Made by a program: the position numbers and the translations under genes. This document shows positions 25,907 to 34,429 of a stretch of 64,000 nucleotides of DNA, in pieces (position 1 is the stretch's first letter; every line of letters begins with the position of its first letter). A model generated the notes under the pieces. The model ran no database searches. It was not told the origin of the DNA and saw only the letters and a program-made list of their open reading frames with translations. Origin of the DNA: Clostridia bacterium (GTDB taxonomy: Bacteria; Bacillota; Clostridia; TANB77; CAG-508); contig CAAGKN010000007.1 in assembly GCA_900770415.1 (NCBI GenBank), forward strand, positions 140,428 to 204,427, read 5' to 3'.

Positions 25907-26003
25907 ATTAAGTAATGTATTTATCTATTAATTATAACTATTACTTATAATACTATTCCAAGTTATAAATATAAATGCTATAATATAAAAAGAGGTGATA
26001 AAC

Positions 26004-26903
26004 TTGGAAATTAATTTAGAATTATATAAAGTGTTTTATGAAGTTGCAACACACAAGAATATATCAAAAACAGCAGAATATATGAATATATCACAGCCAG
26101 CAATAACACAGTCAATAAAAAAGCTAGAAAATATTTTGGGCTTACCATTGTTTTACAGAAAGAATAAGGGAGTGGAACTTACAGAAGAAGGAAAAATTTT
26201 ATTTGAACATATAAAAAACAGTATAGAAACAATAAACAATAGTCAGAATATATTTTCTCAATATATGAATTTAGATAAAGGAAAAATAAGAATAGGTGGT
26301 TGGGATACATTAATAAATTCTTTACTAATGCCAATATTAAAAGAATTTATTAAAAAACATCCAAATATAGAAATACAAACTTTTACGGGAAAAACAGAAG
26401 ACCTAATGCAAAAACTTGCAAATGGTGAATTAGATATTTTAGTTTGTAATTTACCAGAAAATATTAAAAGCTATAGAGATATCAATTTTATACCAATAAA
26501 AAATGCAAAGTACTGCTTTTTTGCAACAAAAACATATATAAAAAATAATAAAATTAAGACTGTAGAAAATTTAAAGCCAAATCAGTTAATAGTTCCAAAT
26601 AAAATGACAACAAGGGGAAGAATATTAAAAGAGTTAGCTAACAATAAAAAAATAACAGAGGTTAAGGCAAATTATCAAATAACAACAATAGAATTAATGA
26701 AATCATTCGTATTAAATAATATAGGAATTGGGTTTACAAATATAGAAGATATAAAAGATTTGTTAGAACAAAACAAAGTAGAAGTAATAAAAGAAGTAGA
26801 AAATAAAAATGTACAAGAAGGATTTGCAGTATTAAAAAAAGAATTAATGAATAATTGTACATATCAATTCTTAAAAGACATAAAAAAATTTTATAAAGTA
26901 TAA
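26004..26903 (+). CDS. LysR family transcriptional regulator
   Basis: The product is 299 residues with a TTG start at 26004, chosen because AGAGGTG (25991-25997) is its SD; a GTG inside that SD is the alternative. The winged helix is ATHKNISKTAEYMNISQPAITQSIKKLENILGLPLFYRKNKGVELTEEG. An effector-binding domain follows (KGKIRIGGWDTLINSLLMPILKEFIKKHPNI). It is the first of two adjacent LysR genes that precede a cluster of unknown proteins and may regulate it. Confidence 0.92.
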   Translation: MEINLELYKVFYEVATHKNISKTAEYMNISQPAITQSIKKLENILGLPLFYRKNKGVELTEEGKILFEHIKNSIETINNSQNIFSQYMNLDKGKIRIGGWDTLINSLLMPILKEFIKKHPNIEIQTFTGKTEDLMQKLANGELDILVCNLPENIKSYRDINFIPIKNAKYCFFATKTYIKNNKIKTVENLKPNQLIVPNKMTTRGRILKELANNKKITEVKANYQITTIELMKSFVLNNIGIGFTNIEDIKDLLEQNKVEVIKEVENKNVQEGFAVLKKELMNNCTYQFLKDIKKFYKV

Positions 26904-26907
26904 GGTG

Positions 26908-26943
26908 GAAGAATCAATACTAAAAAAGTATTGATTCTTTTTT
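26908..26943 (+). terminator. Terminator after the first LysR gene
   Basis: Stem AAGAATCAATACT/AGTATTGATTCTT followed by a T run. Confidence 0.85.
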
Positions 26944-26947
26944 TGAT

Positions 26948-27060
26948 ATAAGTACAACTTATATACAATATAAAAAATGATAATTTTACAAATATTGCAA
27001 TACATGCTAAAATAATTATGTAAACGGAAGGCGAAAACAAATGCTTATACATTGTATAAG
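26948..27060 (+). promoter_or_regulatory. Two T-N11-A palindromes upstream of the second LysR gene
   Basis: ATAAGT-ACA-ACTTAT at 26948-26962 and CTTATAC-ATT-GTATAAG at 27044-27060 are inverted repeats of the spacing LysR proteins recognise. They are candidates for autoregulatory sites of the gene at 27131. Confidence 0.4.
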
Positions 27061-27130
27061 AAAAAACAATTATACATTAAAAAATACATATTTTATAATT
27101 AGATTAAAGATAGTAAAAAGGTGAGAAAGA

Positions 27131-28006
27131 GTGAACATTAGCTTAGAGAATTTTAAAGTATTTTATAATGTAGCAAAATATAAAAGCTTTTCCGAAACAT
27201 CTAAAAAAATATATATATCACAACCTGCTATTACACAAAGAATAAACATTTTAGAAAATCAACTAAACTGTAAATTATTTTACAGAAATGCAAGTGGAGT
27301 AAGACTTACAGAAGAAGGAAAAAAGTTATTTGAAGACATAAAAAATAGTATGGAAACAATGGAAAAGGTAGAAGAGAATTTTTATGATTATATAAATAAT
27401 AAAGTGGAAGAAGAAACAATAAAAATTCAAACAACAAATTCAAATAATAATCTATACATATACAGCAAAATTATAAAATTATTAGCAAGTAATGAGAACA
27501 TAAAAATTAAGATTTTAGAAAATTCAAATATAAAATCTGGTTTAGAAGCACTGTCAAATGAAGAAATTGATTTATTAATATTTGATAGACCATATAATAT
27601 AAGAAAAAATAACATAAAAATTGTACTTCAAGATAAATTAGAACAGGTGCTATATACATCAAAAGAATATCTTGAAAATAATAAGATAGATTTATATAAG
27701 AATAATAATTGTAATTACATTCTACCAACAAAAGGAACATTAGAAAGAGAACAACTAGACAAATATTTTTTGAAAAGCAAAATAAATATAAAATCAATTA
27801 GTGAAGTAGATAATTATAATATAAGAAATTTATTTGTAAGTAATAATTTAGGAATAGCAGTAGGAATAAAAGAAAATATAAAACAAGAATTAAACAGAGG
27901 CTTATTTATAGAAATTCCTTTGAAAGAAAAGTTACCTACATATAACATATATATAGCAAAGTTAGAAAATAATAAAAAAATAAATCAATTTATAAATATT
28001 GCGTAA
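27131..28006 (+). CDS. LysR family transcriptional regulator, divergent effector domain
   Basis: The product is 291 residues with a GTG start behind AAAGGTG. The N-terminal helix-turn-helix is standard (KSFSETSKKIYISQPAITQRINILENQLNCKLFYRNASGVRLTEEG). The effector half is Asn/Lys-rich and lacks the usual 'G-x-I-R-I-G' opening; it begins EETIKIQTTNSNNNLYIY. It may have lost or changed ligand binding. It is followed by an operon-like run of unknown genes (28034 to 33891). Confidence 0.88.
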   Translation: MNISLENFKVFYNVAKYKSFSETSKKIYISQPAITQRINILENQLNCKLFYRNASGVRLTEEGKKLFEDIKNSMETMEKVEENFYDYINNKVEEETIKIQTTNSNNNLYIYSKIIKLLASNENIKIKILENSNIKSGLEALSNEEIDLLIFDRPYNIRKNNIKIVLQDKLEQVLYTSKEYLENNKIDLYKNNNCNYILPTKGTLEREQLDKYFLKSKINIKSISEVDNYNIRNLFVSNNLGIAVGIKENIKQELNRGLFIEIPLKEKLPTYNIYIAKLENNKKINQFINIA

Positions 28007-28033
28007 AAGTATTAAAAAAGGGGAGAGATAAAA

Positions 28034-28483
28034 ATGGTAAGTGTAGCATATAGCGAGGCAGCAGTAGAGGTCTTAGATATTTTAAAACATACAAGGAAAG
28101 AAGACGTGAATAAGATTCCAAAAAAATTTATAGAGTTTCTTGAAAATAATAAATCAAAAACATATATCGCAAATTTAGACCATACAAAAACAATAAAAGA
28201 AATGGAATTAAAACCTAAGACACAAGCATTACTTGGACTAATATATTTAAAGTATTGGGCAAATGAAGAAGAAAAACTAGAATTTAGAAAGAAAGCAAGA
28301 GAAAATGAGGTTAACTATCAAAAAGAATTAAATGAAAAGTATAATCCGGATAATTTGTTTAAAAATAAAGAAAAGATAATTGTAAGTGACGATAATAAAA
28401 CAAATATGACATTACAAAAAGTAAAAAAAGAAACCTTTATACAAAGAATAATACAAAAAATAAAAGAAATATTTAGGAGGTAA
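28034..28483 (+). CDS. Hypothetical protein, first gene of an accessory cluster
   Basis: The product is 149 residues and not recognised. SD GGGAGAGAT. It has a helical N-terminal half (VAYSEAAVEVLDILKHTRKEDVNKIPKKFIEFLENNKSKTYI), a charged middle and a basic amphipathic tail (KKETFIQRIIQKIKEIFRR). The tail resembles the start of the last gene in the cluster (WDKIKKGIRKLFFKNKE), which may point to membrane or partner binding. The next gene begins 4 bp later. Confidence 0.6.
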   Translation: MVSVAYSEAAVEVLDILKHTRKEDVNKIPKKFIEFLENNKSKTYIANLDHTKTIKEMELKPKTQALLGLIYLKYWANEEEKLEFRKKARENEVNYQKELNEKYNPDNLFKNKEKIIVSDDNKTNMTLQKVKKETFIQRIIQKIKEIFRR

Positions 28484-28487
28484 AATC

Positions 28488-30527
28488 GTGAAAACCATCG
28501 ATGAAATTTATAGTGATTTATGTTTAAAGGGAAAATATGAGGAGAAATATGAGTGGAAACAAAGAGGAAGATTTGCAGAAGGAGGTCGTAATTTTATCTA
28601 TAAAGGCGGAAGTCTAGACATTTGTGAATATTTATCAAATCAAATGAGAAAAAATGGTTATGAGACATATATAGTGTTTACCAAAAGAGACCATAAATTT
28701 TTACATGCAGCTGTTGTATATAAAAATAGTGAAGGAGTTGAATATTATATTGCAGATCCTACTACGGATTTAAAAGCGTTTGCCGAAAAGGGATTAAACA
28801 ATGTATTCGTAAATTCAATGTACCTTTCAGATACAGATGAAGAAAGGGCAAAATTATTAAAACAGAGTAAAAACCAAAAAAGAAATATAGATGAATTTAT
28901 TGAAGAATTTGGACCTATTACTTTAGACAATATACTTTTAGAAGAACAATTAGAATATTTTAGTGATGCAGGTGACCTTAAAGAAGGAATAAAAAGAGCA
29001 AGGCACTTTAATTATGACGGATTTAATAGATATGGGTTAAATAGGAATGGTACTTATTATAATAATGAAGGATATAATAATGATGGATATAATTATAAAG
29101 GAATAAATAGAAGAGGATTTAACAAAGAGGGATTACACTATAAAACAAATAAACCGTATGATGAGAAAGGTTTAAATAAAAGTGGAAGATTTGACTATGA
29201 CGAAGATGGATATAATATATGCGGCTTTAATAGATATCAAAGACATAGAAATGGAACATATTATGATGATGAAGGATATGACTATAGAAGAATAAATAAA
29301 AAAGGATTTAACAAAGAAGGAACACACTATAGAACAGGTGCTCTATTTGATGAAAGAGGATATAGAGAAAATGGGGAATATTATTATGATGAAGAAGGGT
29401 ATGATTATAGAGGATTTAATGAATCAGGTAGGGATAGAGACGGATATGATAGGAACGGATTTAATGAAGAGGGAATTCATAGAAAAGGAACAAAATATGA
29501 CGAGAACGGTAGAGATAGAGATGGATATGATAAAGAAGGCTATGATAGACTAGGTTTTGACAAACAAGGATATAACAAAAAAGGATACAATCAATATGGG
29601 GTAAATAGAGAAGGTATTAATATAGATACAGGGAAAATAGATGACAGAATTGTTCTTGTACAAGAGTTTGTAGACAGTAACACTAGTAAACAAATGTATT
29701 GTAAACAAAAAAATATAAATCTAAATGAGTTTAATAAACTACTTAAAGAAATATTTAGTATATATCCAAATATTGATATAACAAAAGATGATATAGATAG
29801 AGAAGCAAAAAAAAGTTCAGCAATTTATTTAGCAAAAAGAGAAAAAATTGCAAATGGATTAATAAGTGGAGAAATAACTTTTGATGAGTACTGCAAAAAT
29901 AATAAAGGAATAAAATTTGAGGACTTATTAAGTGAGCTACAAGGAACTGAAGGTGAAGTTAAATTATATAGACTTTTTGGAGAAGCTTTTACTAGTAAAA
30001 AATTGGATATGATGGACTATATTAACATATTTGAAAAAGGTAAATATGATAACACTGTATACAAGAGAACTATGCAAAAATTTATGGATTTTGAGAAGGA
30101 GTGTTTAAAGCATAAAGAATTACTAGAGATATATAGAAAATTAAAAAAGGAAGAAACAAGATTAGGGAAATATAAAAAACAATTTAAGAAAGACGAATGT
30201 CAAAAAATTGGATGTATAAATAAAGAAACAGGGGAGATAGATTTTATAGAAATAACAGATGAACATATACAATATGCAAAGCAATATTTGTATGACAATG
30301 GGAAATATATTTGTAGTAGTAATATGCAAGAAGTTTTTGAAATGCTTGCACGCAAAGAATTAAAATTTGAAGATATTAGAAAATCAGAACCTTTAGTAGA
30401 ACACACTTCACAAGAAATATTAGAGGGAATATCAGCACGAGAAGGGGAGATAGAAGAAATACTAAATGAAACATTATTAGAACAAGATAGAGAAAAAGAA
30501 GAAGAACAAACACAAAGTGATAACTAA
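28488..30527 (+). CDS. Transglutaminase-like domain protein with G-Y/F-D/N repeats
   Basis: The product is 679 residues with a GTG start behind AGGAGG. Residues ~40-95 contain SLDICEYLSNQM (Cys46), KFLHAAVVY (His73) and YYIADPT (Asp90), the Cys-His-Asp order of transglutaminase/papain-like peptidases. Residues ~175-395 hold more than twenty five-to-six-residue repeats of the form G-[YF]-[DN]-x-x-G, probably a beta structure. The C-terminal part (~400-679) is helical, with DECQKIGCINKETGEIDFIE, and ends in a block PxxEHTSQEILEGISAREGEIEEI that recurs in the next gene's product. The enzyme activity is predicted from the triad only; substrate and location are unknown. No signal peptide is visible. 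Confidence 0.65.
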   Translation: MKTIDEIYSDLCLKGKYEEKYEWKQRGRFAEGGRNFIYKGGSLDICEYLSNQMRKNGYETYIVFTKRDHKFLHAAVVYKNSEGVEYYIADPTTDLKAFAEKGLNNVFVNSMYLSDTDEERAKLLKQSKNQKRNIDEFIEEFGPITLDNILLEEQLEYFSDAGDLKEGIKRARHFNYDGFNRYGLNRNGTYYNNEGYNNDGYNYKGINRRGFNKEGLHYKTNKPYDEKGLNKSGRFDYDEDGYNICGFNRYQRHRNGTYYDDEGYDYRRINKKGFNKEGTHYRTGALFDERGYRENGEYYYDEEGYDYRGFNESGRDRDGYDRNGFNEEGIHRKGTKYDENGRDRDGYDKEGYDRLGFDKQGYNKKGYNQYGVNREGINIDTGKIDDRIVLVQEFVDSNTSKQMYCKQKNINLNEFNKLLKEIFSIYPNIDITKDDIDREAKKSSAIYLAKREKIANGLISGEITFDEYCKNNKGIKFEDLLSELQGTEGEVKLYRLFGEAFTSKKLDMMDYINIFEKGKYDNTVYKRTMQKFMDFEKECLKHKELLEIYRKLKKEETRLGKYKKQFKKDECQKIGCINKETGEIDFIEITDEHIQYAKQYLYDNGKYICSSNMQEVFEMLARKELKFEDIRKSEPLVEHTSQEILEGISAREGEIEEILNETLLEQDREKEEEQTQSDN

Positions 30528-30549
30528 TAAAATAAAAAAGAGGTATATT

Positions 30550-31806
30550 ATGGAAGAGAAATTTTCAATAAAAAAATTGAAAGAAATGATAAAAGAGTAT
30601 TTAATAGCACAAGAAGATAGAACAAGACTTATTATTGATGGATGGAAATATGAAGAAAATGAATATGAAATACAAGAGATAGGAGAAAGAATAAGTGAAT
30701 ATGAGGATGAACTAATATATGTAGAAAGAAATAATGAAATACTAAACAAGGTAGAAGAAAAACTAAGAGATTTAAAAAAGCAAGTTGGTGGCGAGGTAAG
30801 TACAACAGAATATATAGCCGGAATTTATCCAGAAGCTATAAATGATATAGTAGATGAAATTTTAACAAATGAACTTATAGAACAGGATAAATTAGAATTA
30901 AAAATGAAAGATGCAAAAGTATACACTAAAACTAAAGAGGAATTAGAAGGGGATTTAGATCCAGAATGTTCTACTTATAATGCAGATATGTGTTATATTG
31001 GAGAACCAACAGATAAAGTTACAGTAATGGAAGGAATTGATAATAAGGGCAAGAGACAAGTGGTTTACTATTACAGTTATCCAAATTGGGGTGAAATTAT
31101 TAGCCAAAGAAGAAGCCATAATGAAAAACAAGATATAGAATTGGTAGAAAGAAAATTTTTAAAGGATACTGGAAAACGTATACCTTTAGATAAAGAAAGT
31201 ATAGTATACCAATATGACAAAAATGGAAGAAAAAAGATTGCATTAGGAGATAATGGTATTGTTGGGGCAGAATACTTTGAGTACGATAAAAATGGTGAAA
31301 TTAAATTGATAATTAATGAAGAAAGTATTCACCAGTATTTAAGCGATGGAGAAAAAAGGTATTATATAGTGGATGGGTACTTTAAACCAACTGAAAATGG
31401 ATATACTCTACTTCCAAGCAAAAGTAAATATGATATAGAAAAGGAAGAGATCCATAGAATAGTGGGTGGAGATCTAAGTCAAAAAGAAAAAGAAAAAATC
31501 CTATCTGAATTAACACCAAAGAGGCAAGAAGAAGTACTTAGAATTTTAAGAAGTATGGAACCAATATTTGAATACTATCAAGAATTTGATTCTACAAATA
31601 CAGAAAAAAGAGAGAAAATAATATCTTGGTTTAAGGGATTTTCGAAAGATTTAAAAATAGATGGAAGAACTAACAAACATACTCCACAAGAAATATCAAG
31701 TGGAATAAATGTAAGAGAAGGACAAATAAGAGAAGTGGAAGAGGAAGTAGTAAAGAAAGCAGAAGAACAAAAAGAAAAAAATGCTCAAACTCTTGGAGAA
31801 GAATAA
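30550..31806 (+). CDS. Hypothetical protein sharing a C-terminal block with its neighbour
   Basis: The product is 418 residues from ATG 30550, behind AAGAGGT. It is acidic and helical at the N-terminus (residues 1-110, coiled coil). A central beta-rich part has repeated YDKNG units (QYDKNGRKKIALGDNG, EYDKNGEIKLIINEES). The C-terminal block is TPQEISSGINVREGQIREVEEEVV. That block parallels SQEILEGISAREGEIEEILNETL at the end of the preceding protein, so the two may dock on the same partner. The function is not recognised. Confidence 0.6.
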   Translation: MEEKFSIKKLKEMIKEYLIAQEDRTRLIIDGWKYEENEYEIQEIGERISEYEDELIYVERNNEILNKVEEKLRDLKKQVGGEVSTTEYIAGIYPEAINDIVDEILTNELIEQDKLELKMKDAKVYTKTKEELEGDLDPECSTYNADMCYIGEPTDKVTVMEGIDNKGKRQVVYYYSYPNWGEIISQRRSHNEKQDIELVERKFLKDTGKRIPLDKESIVYQYDKNGRKKIALGDNGIVGAEYFEYDKNGEIKLIINEESIHQYLSDGEKRYYIVDGYFKPTENGYTLLPSKSKYDIEKEEIHRIVGGDLSQKEKEKILSELTPKRQEEVLRILRSMEPIFEYYQEFDSTNTEKREKIISWFKGFSKDLKIDGRTNKHTPQEISSGINVREGQIREVEEEVVKKAEEQKEKNAQTLGEE

Positions 31807-31823
31807 AGTACTAAATCAAAATG

Positions 31824-31852
31824 TTGACATGAAAGATTTAATACTATATAAT
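31824..31852 (+). promoter_or_regulatory. Internal promoter of the accessory cluster
   Basis: TTGACA (31824-31829), 17 bp, TATAAT (31847-31852), 30 bp before the next gene. Confidence 0.8.
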
Positions 31853-31881
31853 TCTATTAAACTTAAGAGGAGAGTAAATGT

Positions 31882-33531
31882 ATGAAAGAGCAAGAAAAAT
31901 TAATAGAAAAAATAAAAAGATTAGAAACCAATGGGATTGTTGAAATGATTAAAACAGGTCAAATACCAGAAGCTCTATTAGAAGATTCAAAGTTTATGGA
32001 AGAGCTAAAAAAATCAAATCCGCATGTTGAAATTGCTCTAAAACAATTGGAAATGGAACAAGATGAAAAGATATTAGAAGAAGAAATATCTGAAGTAGGA
32101 TTAAAAGACGTTATACAAGATGAAGAAAAACTAGAAAGGATTCCAAGAAAATATAAAGAAGAATTATACGGCATTGCAAAAGAATATGAGGAAAGTGGAG
32201 AATACCAAAAAGCAAAAGCTATATACCAAAAAGTATCAGACTTTGGAAAGAGCCAAGTAAATAGGTTCTTAGAGAAGTTTAATAAACATGAAGAAAATAG
32301 AGAAACAACTTATTATAAAGCAAGATATTCTTATTATATGTGTAAAATAAAAAATGGAGAAGAATTAACAGAGCAAGAAAAAGAGGACTTAGAAAAAATA
32401 GTATATAATGATAAGGATAAGAATGCACTAGAGCTTTTAACTCCAGGTAAATTAAGTGATATGGATGTATTTCGCTCATATTTTAGAGACATAACAATAG
32501 AAGAATTTGAAACTGGTGTATTACCAGAAGTTGCTAAAAAACAAAGGAATCACCCAGATAATCCTAATCCACCAACTGATTCTAAAGATTATCCAGAAGA
32601 ATTGAGCCCTGAAAAAAGATGTAAATTTATAAAAGAAAATTTTAAAATTAAAAATATAAAAATACCAGTAGAAGAGAAACTCGCAGGGTATGTACTTTTT
32701 GAGATAGAAGATAGTGATGTTATAATAGCTGAGAAATTATTCATGTTAAACAAACAAGGAAAAGAAGTACCATCAAACAATGCTGCAACATACCTAGTAC
32801 ACAAAGATGCAAAAATAGAATTAGACAAAATAAGCAAAACTATATTGTATGATAGCAAGGCAAAAGAGCAAGAAAAGGGAACCAATTTAATACAAAGTGT
32901 AAATCATAGAGGATACGGATATTATGATAGACTTTTAAAAAAATTTAAAAATGTAGAAGAAAGAGGTAAATATAATCAAATAGAAAATGATAATATAGTT
33001 CCTGCAGAAATTCAAACAACAGAAAAGGCTGATGAAAATGCACATAATGAAGAGAAAACAAAAAAAACGGAGCAAGCAGAAACAGAGCTAGATTCAAAAG
33101 AAGATATAGAGAGTCTAGAAGATATATCAAAATTAGATGAAAAGCAAAGTGAAGACGGAAAAACAGAGGATGATGCACAAGAAATAAAAAAACAAGAACC
33201 AGAAGTAACAGAGAAACAGTATAGTTTAGATGAATTAGCAGATATGATAGATCTTTTTGACGAAGAACACGCTGAATTTGAAAGACAACAACAAGAAGTA
33301 CAACACAAGATTACAGAAATGTTAGAACAAAATCAAACATCAATAGATAGTATAGGAACAGAAAAAATGACAGCAAAAGAAGCATTACAAATATTAAGAG
33401 AGCAGAAGAAAGTTTTAAGTAAGCTAGAAGAAGAACTAGAAAAAATATCATCACAAGATAAAGGAAATAGACAATTAAGAGATAAACTAATAGGTGAATT
33501 AAAATCTAGAATGCAAAAAGGAGAATTGTAA
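31882..33531 (+). CDS. Hypothetical coiled-coil protein of the accessory cluster
   Basis: The product is 549 residues and not recognised. SD AAGAGGAGAG. Residues ~90-130 (KYKEELYGIAKEYEESGEYQKAKAIYQKVSDFGKSQ) look like a TPR-type helix pair. A globular part (about 235-360) contains FIKENFKIKNIKIPVEEKLAGYVLFEIED. A long Glu/Lys-rich disordered stretch (~370-440) precedes a C-terminal coiled coil (~450-549). It is read from its own strong promoter. The following gene starts immediately at its stop (0-bp gap). Confidence 0.6.
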   Translation: MKEQEKLIEKIKRLETNGIVEMIKTGQIPEALLEDSKFMEELKKSNPHVEIALKQLEMEQDEKILEEEISEVGLKDVIQDEEKLERIPRKYKEELYGIAKEYEESGEYQKAKAIYQKVSDFGKSQVNRFLEKFNKHEENRETTYYKARYSYYMCKIKNGEELTEQEKEDLEKIVYNDKDKNALELLTPGKLSDMDVFRSYFRDITIEEFETGVLPEVAKKQRNHPDNPNPPTDSKDYPEELSPEKRCKFIKENFKIKNIKIPVEEKLAGYVLFEIEDSDVIIAEKLFMLNKQGKEVPSNNAATYLVHKDAKIELDKISKTILYDSKAKEQEKGTNLIQSVNHRGYGYYDRLLKKFKNVEERGKYNQIENDNIVPAEIQTTEKADENAHNEEKTKKTEQAETELDSKEDIESLEDISKLDEKQSEDGKTEDDAQEIKKQEPEVTEKQYSLDELADMIDLFDEEHAEFERQQQEVQHKITEMLEQNQTSIDSIGTEKMTAKEALQILREQKKVLSKLEEELEKISSQDKGNRQLRDKLIGELKSRMQKGEL

Positions 33532-33891
33532 ATGCAAGAGAATAATCAAATGACAAGATATAAAATTAGTTTTTGGGATAAGATTAAAAAAGGAATTAGG
33601 AAACTATTTTTTAAAAATAAAGAAATCGAAATCTATAATAATAAAAAAGAAATAAAAGAAGATAAAATATCCAAAGAAGAAGTTATAGAAACATACAGAA
33701 AAATTAAAGAAGGAATAATAAACATAGATGATTTAGAAGAGAATCTTGTGCATAAAATATTGTTATTAATGAATGAGGAGATAAAGATAAATAATCAGAG
33801 GATTAAAGAGAAAATAGATAATATGAGAATAAGTTTATACAATATAGAAATGTATAACAAAGAAATTGAAGTATTAAAGAAAAATTCCTAG
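33532..33891 (+). CDS. Hypothetical small basic protein
   Basis: The product is 119 residues, starting at the base after the previous stop, so it is translationally coupled. An amphipathic basic N-terminus (KISFWDKIKKGIRKLFFKNKE, residues ~9-29) could be membrane-associated. The rest is helical, with a coiled coil at 75-115. No family is recognised. It is the last gene of the cluster. Confidence 0.6.
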   Translation: MQENNQMTRYKISFWDKIKKGIRKLFFKNKEIEIYNNKKEIKEDKISKEEVIETYRKIKEGIINIDDLEENLVHKILLLMNEEIKINNQRIKEKIDNMRISLYNIEMYNKEIEVLKKNS

Positions 33892-33912
33892 GAAAGCTCC
33901 TAGGAATTTTTT
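33881..33912 (+). terminator. Terminator of the accessory cluster
   Basis: Stem AAAATTCCTAGG/CCTAGGAATTTT and a T run. Confidence 0.85.
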
Positions 33913-33922
33913 GGAATAAAAC

Positions 33923-34270
33923 TTATCTTTCAAATTCATCTTTTTTGATTTGAACTTGCTTAAACTTTATAAAGGCATTGGCGAGTTCATTAAAAGCTTT
34001 TATAGCGTTTTCTGGATTACCGTCAGGATTATCACAACTATATGAGCGATAATCTAAAAAGTGGATATCCAAATCAGAAAGTAAAGAGCTCATTATATTA
34101 ACACATAATGACTTAGAATCTTTACATTCTAAATATGCTGCTAAACATTGTTCAACCAATTCAGAACTTAAAGCAGCACCTTTGCCTTTTGAAAGTTGAG
34201 ATTCAAGTAAAAGCCGGAATTTACTTTGATTGTAACTATGAGTTATATAGTATGTATTTCCGACAACCAT
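33923..34270 (-). CDS. Hypothetical protein, foreign-type cassette gene
   Basis: The product is 115 residues from ATG 34270, behind SD GGAGGTCTTATCT. It is not recognised. The sequence reads MVVGNTYYITHSYNQSKFRLLLESQLSKGKGAALSSE... with cysteines at LEQCL, LECKD, LCVN and YSCDN. It is predicted alpha/beta and soluble. It stands alone, opposite in strand to both neighbours, with its own promoter (34317-34346). Codon 19 is CGG (34214-34216) used as an ordinary codon (TTC CGG CTT), which typical host genes here avoid. Confidence 0.55.
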   Translation of the reverse strand: MVVGNTYYITHSYNQSKFRLLLESQLSKGKGAALSSELVEQCLAAYLECKDSKSLCVNIMSSLLSDLDIHFLDYRSYSCDNPDGNPENAIKAFNELANAFIKFKQVQIKKDEFER

Positions 34271-34316
34271 AGATAAGACCTCCAAATATTATATTAATGC
34301 AAAATGCATCAACATA

Positions 34317-34346
34317 ATTATAACACAGGCGAGAAAGTTATGTCAA
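34317..34346 (-). promoter_or_regulatory. Promoter of the minus-strand cassette gene
   Basis: On the minus strand TTGACA (34341-34346), 18 bp, TATAAT (34317-34322). Confidence 0.7.
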
Positions 34347-34379
34347 CAATACTAAAGACTAGAGATACAAAAGTTTTAA

Positions 34380-34408
34380 TTGTGTAAAATGTATTATTAC
34401 TGTATAAT
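34380..34408 (+). promoter_or_regulatory. Promoter of the U32 peptidase gene
   Basis: TTGTGT (34380-34385), 17 bp, TATAAT (34403-34408). Confidence 0.6.
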
Positions 34409-34429
34409 AATAGTGAAAAGGAGATTTAA

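Noticed and set aside
29338..29553. 71-codon plus-strand ORF in another frame of the repeat gene
   Set aside because: It is an overlapping frame of repetitive DNA, with no SD and a low-complexity product.
29000..29630. DNA repeat tract that might be a CRISPR array or VNTR
   Set aside because: The repeats are imperfect, in frame and encode the G-Y/F-D/N peptide repeats; there are no uniform spacers.
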